Position numbers and translations under genes: made by a program
Shown here: positions 60,416 through 64,000 of the stretch, piece by piece
Layout: every line of letters begins with the position of its first letter
Position numbering within the stretch: position 1 is the first letter of the stretch
DNA from: Roseovarius faecimaris
GTDB lineage: Bacteria > Pseudomonadota > Alphaproteobacteria > Rhodobacterales > Rhodobacteraceae
DNA length: 64,000 bases
Reading direction: 5' to 3'
Assembly (NCBI RefSeq): GCF_009762325.1
Contig: NZ_CP034348.1
Span: 1,556,501 to 1,620,500, forward strand
The notes under the pieces: generated by a model
The model's input: only the letters and a program-made list of their open reading frames with translations
What the model was told of the DNA's origin: nothing
Database searches by the model: none

Positions 60416-61009
60416 TTACTTGCTGCCGTTGCTGAACAGTTCAGGATGGTCTTCCTGAACGTGCATCAGCATGTCTTCGGTTTCTTTCACGTCGTCGATA
60501 CGCGGAAGCCATTGGCCGGTCCGCATGGCCAGCCAGCAGCGCATCATCTCGGCCACCCCCTGGATCATGAGCAGCATCCCCGCCACAGGTATCAGCGTCT
60601 TGAAGAAGTAGATCTGAATCCGCGCCGGGCTGTTCCAGCTGACTTCCTTGTAGCGCCAGCTGTCCGAAGCGATCTCCCAGCCGTACCAGAACAGAGCGAA
60701 CATGCCGGGAAAGAAGAAGAGTATGTAGAGAACAAAATCGACCCGTGCCTGCCAGCGCACGGAGAACAGCCGGTAAAGCACATCGCCGCGCACATGCGCA
60801 TCCTGCGCCAGCGCATAGGCCCCGGCCATCAGAAACAGCGCCCCGTACATCTGCACCATCATGTCGAATGCCCAGACAGTCGGATGGTTCAGCACGTAGC
60901 GCACGAACACTTCATAGGACACCGACAAAGTCAGGATTAGAATGCACCAACCGAAAGCCTTGCCGACCCATTGGCTCAGGCCCTCAATGGCATGAATTGC
61001 CTTGATCAC
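60416..61009 (-). CDS. TRAP transporter small permease (DctQ)
   Basis: The 197-residue protein has four hydrophobic helices and Val-Phe-Val-Arg-Tyr-Val-Leu, the DctQ signature near helix 1. It pairs with DctM in the membrane. A hairpin lies upstream between dctP and this gene. Confidence 0.9.
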   Translation of the reverse strand: MIKAIHAIEGLSQWVGKAFGWCILILTLSVSYEVFVRYVLNHPTVWAFDMMVQMYGALFLMAGAYALAQDAHVRGDVLYRLFSVRWQARVDFVLYILFFFPGMFALFWYGWEIASDSWRYKEVSWNSPARIQIYFFKTLIPVAGMLLMIQGVAEMMRCWLAMRTGQWLPRIDDVKETEDMLMHVQEDHPELFSNGSK

Positions 61010-61042
61010 AGTTTTGTCCCCCGCATGCCTTCACTGGCTGCA

Positions 61043-61066
61043 CGGGGGCCGCATTGGCGGCCCCCG
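61043..61066 (-). terminator. Hairpin between dctP and dctQ
   Basis: A 10-bp perfect stem with an ATTG loop lies just after the dctP stop on the minus strand. It is not followed by a T-run, so it more likely protects the dctP transcript end than ends transcription. Confidence 0.6.
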
Positions 61067-61088
61067 AAATGTCTTGTGTCGGCCGTGA

Positions 61089-62183
61089 TCAGCCGAAGTA
61101 GTGCTTATAGGCCAGACGGTAATCAGGCTGGTTGAGACCGAGGTAGTACATGACCTCTTTTGCGTAGGCTTTCTGCGAGTCGATCACCTTGGCAAAGAAC
61201 GGATCTTCCGCCGACAAACGTTCGATGACGACATCCCACGCTTTGAGCTGCTCCGCCAGAACGCTGTCCGGAGTGCGGTAGACATTCACACCCTGCTCGT
61301 TCTGGAGCGTTTGCAGGTCCTTTGCGTACTGGGTTGTGTTGTTCCAGTAGAAGTTCGAGTTTTCGGCCATCGACGCGTTTTCGATGATCGCCTGATGCTC
61401 GGGCGAAAGGCTTTCAAACTTTTGCTTGTTGAACGTGATCTCAAAGAACTCCTGGCTCTGGTGATACGAGGCCAGATGATAGTGCTTCGAGACGTCTTGC
61501 ATGCCGAACTCGCGGTCCGAGGTCGGGTTGTTGAACTCGGCCGCGTCGATCAGGCCCGATTTCATTGCCGGCTGGATTTCACCGCCCGGCAGCTGGACCA
61601 CCGACATGCCCATTTCCAGCAGCACGTCAGCGGCAAGGCCGACGGTGCGGTACTTGAGGCCGTTCATCTGCGACGCATCGGTGATTTCTTCGTTGAACCA
61701 TCCGAGTGGCTGCGCAGGCATCGGTGAGTTGAAGAAGGACACGACGTTCAGGCCCAACGAGGCCATCAGCTCGTCAAACAGTTCCTTGCCGCCGCCGTGA
61801 TAGACCCAACCGAGCACTTCCTGGCTCGACCAGCCGAAACACGGACCGGTGCCGAACAGCGATGCGGTCTTGGATTTACTGTACCAGTACGCACACACAT
61901 AATGCGCCGCATCCAGCACGCCGCGGTGAACAGCATCCTGCATCTGGCTGGTTTTCACGACCGAGTTCACCGGAAGGACTTCGATCTTGAGCGAGCCGCC
62001 GCTCATCTTTTCAACGCGCTCGGAGAACGTATTCGCGTTTTCAAGCCAGATACCACCGCCCCAGGCGGCCTGCATCTTCAGCGTAACAGTGTGGTTATCC
62101 GCGATTGCAGGGGTGGCAAGCGCGCCCGCACCGGCAAGCGCGGAACCACGCAGAAAGTTTCTGCGATTGAGTGATTTCGACAT
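61089..62183 (-). CDS. TRAP transporter substrate-binding protein (DctP family), Tat-exported
   Basis: The 364-residue protein begins with the twin-arginine motif Asn-Arg-Arg-Asn-Phe-Leu-Arg-Gly, so it is probably exported folded by Tat. Ala-Ala-Trp-Gly-Gly-Gly and Pro-Ala-Gln-Pro-Leu-Gly-Trp-Phe mark the TakP/SmoM-like DctP group, which binds 2-oxoacids or similar acids, sometimes with a cation. The ligand is probably a 2-oxo- or 2-hydroxy-acid, possibly amide-bearing, since amidase and hydroxyacid dehydrogenase genes follow. Confidence 0.88.
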   Translation of the reverse strand: MSKSLNRRNFLRGSALAGAGALATPAIADNHTVTLKMQAAWGGGIWLENANTFSERVEKMSGGSLKIEVLPVNSVVKTSQMQDAVHRGVLDAAHYVCAYWYSKSKTASLFGTGPCFGWSSQEVLGWVYHGGGKELFDELMASLGLNVVSFFNSPMPAQPLGWFNEEITDASQMNGLKYRTVGLAADVLLEMGMSVVQLPGGEIQPAMKSGLIDAAEFNNPTSDREFGMQDVSKHYHLASYHQSQEFFEITFNKQKFESLSPEHQAIIENASMAENSNFYWNNTTQYAKDLQTLQNEQGVNVYRTPDSVLAEQLKAWDVVIERLSAEDPFFAKVIDSQKAYAKEVMYYLGLNQPDYRLAYKHYFG

Positions 62184-62474
62184 TATATCCTCCCAGATTC
62201 AGTCGGATCTTCACGATGGAAAATCTGTTTTTTTGATTGCCGAGCCATCTTTATGCAGCCTTCAGCTATCTGGCACGACGATAGAGCGCTGCCAAACAAA
62301 TACAAATTGTTTTTTTTGAATTCGTAACTCTCGTCGGCCGCGGAGCCGTGATGACGGTCATCCATTTCATCCATTCCCGGGAGACACAGGTCGCCTCTGC
62401 GGGCAAAGCCTGCTATTCGTTCCCGAACTCCGCCAATCTATGCTGGCCATAAACGACACCGAGGAGCTGGACAC
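62184..62474. promoter_or_regulatory. Divergent TRAP/VOC promoter region
   Basis: The 291-bp gap contains an AT-rich run with a T8 tract near 62310 between the dctP and VOC genes, and should hold both promoters. No clear operator or sigma-54 site was recognised. Confidence 0.4.
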
Positions 62475-63077
62475 ATGGACAACAGCGACGACCTGCGGAA
62501 AATCCAAACCCAAGGTGTTCACCATATCACCCTGATAGGAGCAGACCGGCAAACCTCGATTGACTTCTGGGAGGGCGTGTTGGGAATGCCATTCGTTTTC
62601 GACCAACCGAACCTGGATAACCCGAACGAAGGACACCTATACTTTGATCCCGGTGATGGCCGCCTGATCACTATCTTTACAAAAGAGGACCGCAAGCCCG
62701 ACCCGAGCGCCGTACCCGAGGACACCGGATCGCTGCACCACCTTGCGCTGAACGTCAGCCAGGCGACATTCTGGCAGGTTCCGGCGCGGCTCGACGCTCG
62801 TGGCGTCGCCCATTCCGGGCCTGTCGATCGTGGGTTCATGGACTCGATTTACTTCCGCGACCCCCTCGGGCTTCGGATTGAATTGGCATCTTATAGATTC
62901 GAGCCACCCGAAGGGTGCCGCCACGCTGACGTGATGATCGAAGCGCATCGCATCCGGGTGGCCCGCGGCGACCGCCATATCGCCAGGGAACATCTTGCTG
63001 ACGCCATTGAACTGCTGGTCAGAAGGGACCAGCAATCCTTGTCGACGGACCGCTCGGCCAGGAACCCGTACAGATGA
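62475..63077 (+). CDS. VOC/glyoxalase-family protein
   Basis: The 200-residue protein has a VOC fold with Gly-Val-His-His-Ile-Thr-Leu near residue 14 and a second half with Gly-Ser-Leu-His-His-Leu-Ala-Leu, giving metal-binding His and later Glu in Leu-Arg-Ile-Glu-Leu. It could be an extradiol-like dioxygenase, glyoxalase or resistance protein. The C-terminal 50 residues, rich in His and Arg, are outside the fold. It is divergent from the TRAP operon and probably handles a related compound. Confidence 0.78.
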   Translation: MDNSDDLRKIQTQGVHHITLIGADRQTSIDFWEGVLGMPFVFDQPNLDNPNEGHLYFDPGDGRLITIFTKEDRKPDPSAVPEDTGSLHHLALNVSQATFWQVPARLDARGVAHSGPVDRGFMDSIYFRDPLGLRIELASYRFEPPEGCRHADVMIEAHRIRVARGDRHIAREHLADAIELLVRRDQQSLSTDRSARNPYR

Positions 63078-63335
63078 CCTTCTTGAGGCGCCGGTTTGGA
63101 GGCGCCCCGTCGGTGATGTGATCCCCGGGAATACCCCCGACAACCGGTCGGTGGACGAATTGCATCTGTTCATCAGGCGTATGCTGGACAAGTCGGGCTT
63201 CTCCGGCGGGCGGGCTGGGTTGGCAATTGTCTTTGCTGTCACCAAGCGCAAGCCGCCGGTTCCACAGACCGCCTGAGCCCACCTGCCGAGCCTTGCATGC
63301 GCCTTGTTTTTCAGTCTTACGTGAGAGATTCCGGG
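63078..63335. other. Region without recognised genes before the tRNA remnant
   Basis: An open frame of about 94 codons (62995-63276) lies mostly here but overlaps the VOC gene in another frame and has no recognisable domain or clear ribosome-binding site. A GGCGCC-GGCGCC hairpin at about 63088-63107 may be the VOC gene's transcript end. Otherwise I see nothing. Confidence 0.45.
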
Positions 63336-63370
63336 AAAAGAAAAACCCTCTAAGTCATTGACCTAGAGGG
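63336..63370 (-). terminator. Original tRNA-Asn terminator
   Basis: CCCTCTA/TAGAGGG arms with an inner GTC/GAC pairing (63346-63370), read on the minus strand, are followed by TTTTTCTTTT. This is the normal end of a tRNA transcript. It lies 7 bp past the CCA end of the tRNA fragment. Confidence 0.8.
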
Positions 63371-63377
63371 CTTATCT

Positions 63378-63422
63378 TGGCTCCGGCGGTAGGGATCGAA
63401 CCTACGACCAATTGATTAACAG
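63378..63422 (-). mobile_element. tRNA-Asn(GTT) 3' fragment: attachment site of an integrated element
   Basis: On the minus strand the 45 bases run from the anticodon loop CTGTTAA (anticodon GTT) through the variable loop, a paired T arm (GTAGG, TTCGATC, CCTAC) and the acceptor 3' strand to CCA. The 5' half is absent: the bases before the loop do not pair with the remaining TCAAT anticodon strand. A displaced 3' end next to an integrase gene is the mark of site-specific insertion in a tRNA gene. The intact tRNA should lie at the other end of the element, beyond the window. Confidence 0.88.
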
Positions 63423-63435
63423 TTATAGAAACCCG

Positions 63436-63472
63436 GTTTCACAGACTTTCAAACGGTTTCACGTAGTTTCAA
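63436..63472 (+). repeat. Four TTTCA repeats phased at exactly 10 bp
   Basis: GTTTCAC, CTTTCAA, GTTTCAC and GTTTCAA start at 63436, 63446, 63456 and 63466. They lie just inside the element from the tRNA fragment and are probable arm-type binding sites of the integrase or a helper protein. The spacing of one helical turn puts all copies on the same DNA face. Confidence 0.7.
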
Positions 63473-63598
63473 TAACCTACTGTTTTAATTTTCATATTTG
63501 CATATTGGATCGGATTGCTTATCTATCTCTTTCAAGTCGTGGTGGCGACTCGGTGGCGATTCCGCTGTCAGATCACTACCGATGGGATGGAGGGCGCA

Positions 63599-64000
63599 AT
63601 GCCTGTTATCAAGATCGCACGTCGCACGGTTGCGGCAATTGACACTCCTGGGAAGCCGGTCGTCTACTACGACGACACCGTGAAAGGCTTCGGGCTACTT
63701 GTGCGCCCCTCTGGTTCGCGGTCGTGGATTTTAGAGTATCGGCCCGGTGCCGGTGGACGAGGAATAGCCAAGAAGCGGGTTGTCATTGGGAATCCTGAGA
63801 CGGTGACACCTGAGCAAGCCCGGGCGATGGCCAAAGACATGCTGGCGAAGGTTCGCCTCGGAGCGGACCCGGCAGCTGAGAGAGCCGACGCGAGAGCCGC
63901 CGATACCGTCGCCGAGATCGCCGACGCATGGCTTTCGCGTCATGTAGAACCTAAACGCAAAGTAACGACCGCCAAGCTATATAGGGCGGTATTGGACACA
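63599..64000 (+). CDS. Tyrosine-recombinase integrase, N-terminal part
   Basis: The first 134 residues are present and the frame is open to the window end. The chain contains Lys-Gly-Phe-Gly-Leu-Leu-Val-Arg-Pro-Ser-Gly-Ser-Arg-Ser-Trp and Thr-Pro-Glu-Gln-Ala-Arg, the arm-type DNA-binding domain of phage/island integrases (DUF4102-like group). The SAM-like core-binding domain begins near residue 105. The catalytic domain is not in the window. GGAGGG precedes the ATG. Its place beside the tRNA-Asn fragment supports a role in its insertion. Confidence 0.88.
   Translation, partial: MPVIKIARRTVAAIDTPGKPVVYYDDTVKGFGLLVRPSGSRSWILEYRPGAGGRGIAKKRVVIGNPETVTPEQARAMAKDMLAKVRLGADPAAERADARAADTVAEIADAWLSRHVEPKRKVTTAKLYRAVLDT

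Noticed and set aside
62184..62474. Sigma-54 promoter from a TGGCAC motif
   Set aside because: The GC pair expected 10 bp after the GG is missing.
62995..63276. Open frame of 94 codons after the VOC gene
   Set aside because: It overlaps the VOC gene in another frame, has no recognisable domain and no clear ribosome-binding site.
63378..63422. Complete tRNA-Asn gene
   Set aside because: Only the part from the anticodon loop to CCA is present. The sequence on the other side does not form the 5' anticodon strand, D arm or acceptor strand.
63436..63472. CRISPR-like repeat array
   Set aside because: The unit is 10 bp with only five conserved bases and no spacers, which fits integrase binding sites, not CRISPR.

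Overview
The window is GC-rich, gene-dense alphaproteobacterial chromosome. Its gene content points to the family Rhodobacteraceae, probably the marine Roseobacter group: a Mur-like Fur regulator, the lptF-lptG-lptD-surA-pdxA-rsmA block, a DUF4167 protein, TRAP and quaternary-amine-type ABC transporters, and serine-cycle genes beside N-methylglutamate-type genes. No species can be named from the sequence alone.

Positions 1-29700 are mostly housekeeping. They hold a partial DMT permease, a Fur/Mur regulator, a DEAD-box helicase, SelO, a nucleoside hydrolase/MazG group, an M20 amidohydrolase-agmatinase pair, prfA-prmC, the minus-strand outer-membrane biogenesis operon lptF-lptG-lptD-surA-pdxA-rsmA, pepA-holC, MarC, an ABC-F ATPase and ndk. 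One accessory gene, an Imm11/DUF1629-like orphan immunity gene at 25507-26148, sits among them.

Positions 29884-47909 look like a nitrogen-compound catabolic island. On the minus strand lies an ABC importer of the glycine-betaine type with a ureohydrolase. A LysR gene is divergent from a tightly overlapping plus-strand operon: aldehyde dehydrogenase, luciferase-like flavin monooxygenase, DUF1185 protein, alpha/beta hydrolase, ThDP enzyme, TauD-type dioxygenase and a carboxymuconolactone-decarboxylase-like protein. An XRE-cupin regulator follows, then three glutamate-synthase-like subunits and a type III glutamine synthetase (MgsABC plus GmaS/GlnT family). I do not recognise the seven-gene operon as a named pathway. 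My inference is that it degrades an N-methylated or quaternary nitrogen compound and that the MgsABC/GmaS-like genes capture the released amine.

Positions 48908-54664 carry serine-cycle genes on the minus strand: serine-glyoxylate aminotransferase, hydroxypyruvate reductase, a small conserved-looking ORF, malyl-CoA lyase and a malate-CoA ligase pair. A LuxR-type regulator with a degenerate receiver domain is divergent from them. The two transcription units share a 12-bp element about 105 bp upstream of their first genes, which suggests joint control. Together with the MgsABC/GmaS-like genes this suggests use of methylated amines for nitrogen and C1 carbon.

Positions 55577-63077 hold a second catabolic operon: a TRAP transporter, an amidase, a small membrane protein and a second 2-hydroxyacid dehydrogenase, with a SAM methyltransferase and a VOC protein at its flanks. 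At 63378-63422 there is only the 3' part of a tRNA-Asn gene, followed by a helically phased repeat and the start of a tyrosine-recombinase gene. This is the left edge of an integrated element that continues beyond the window.
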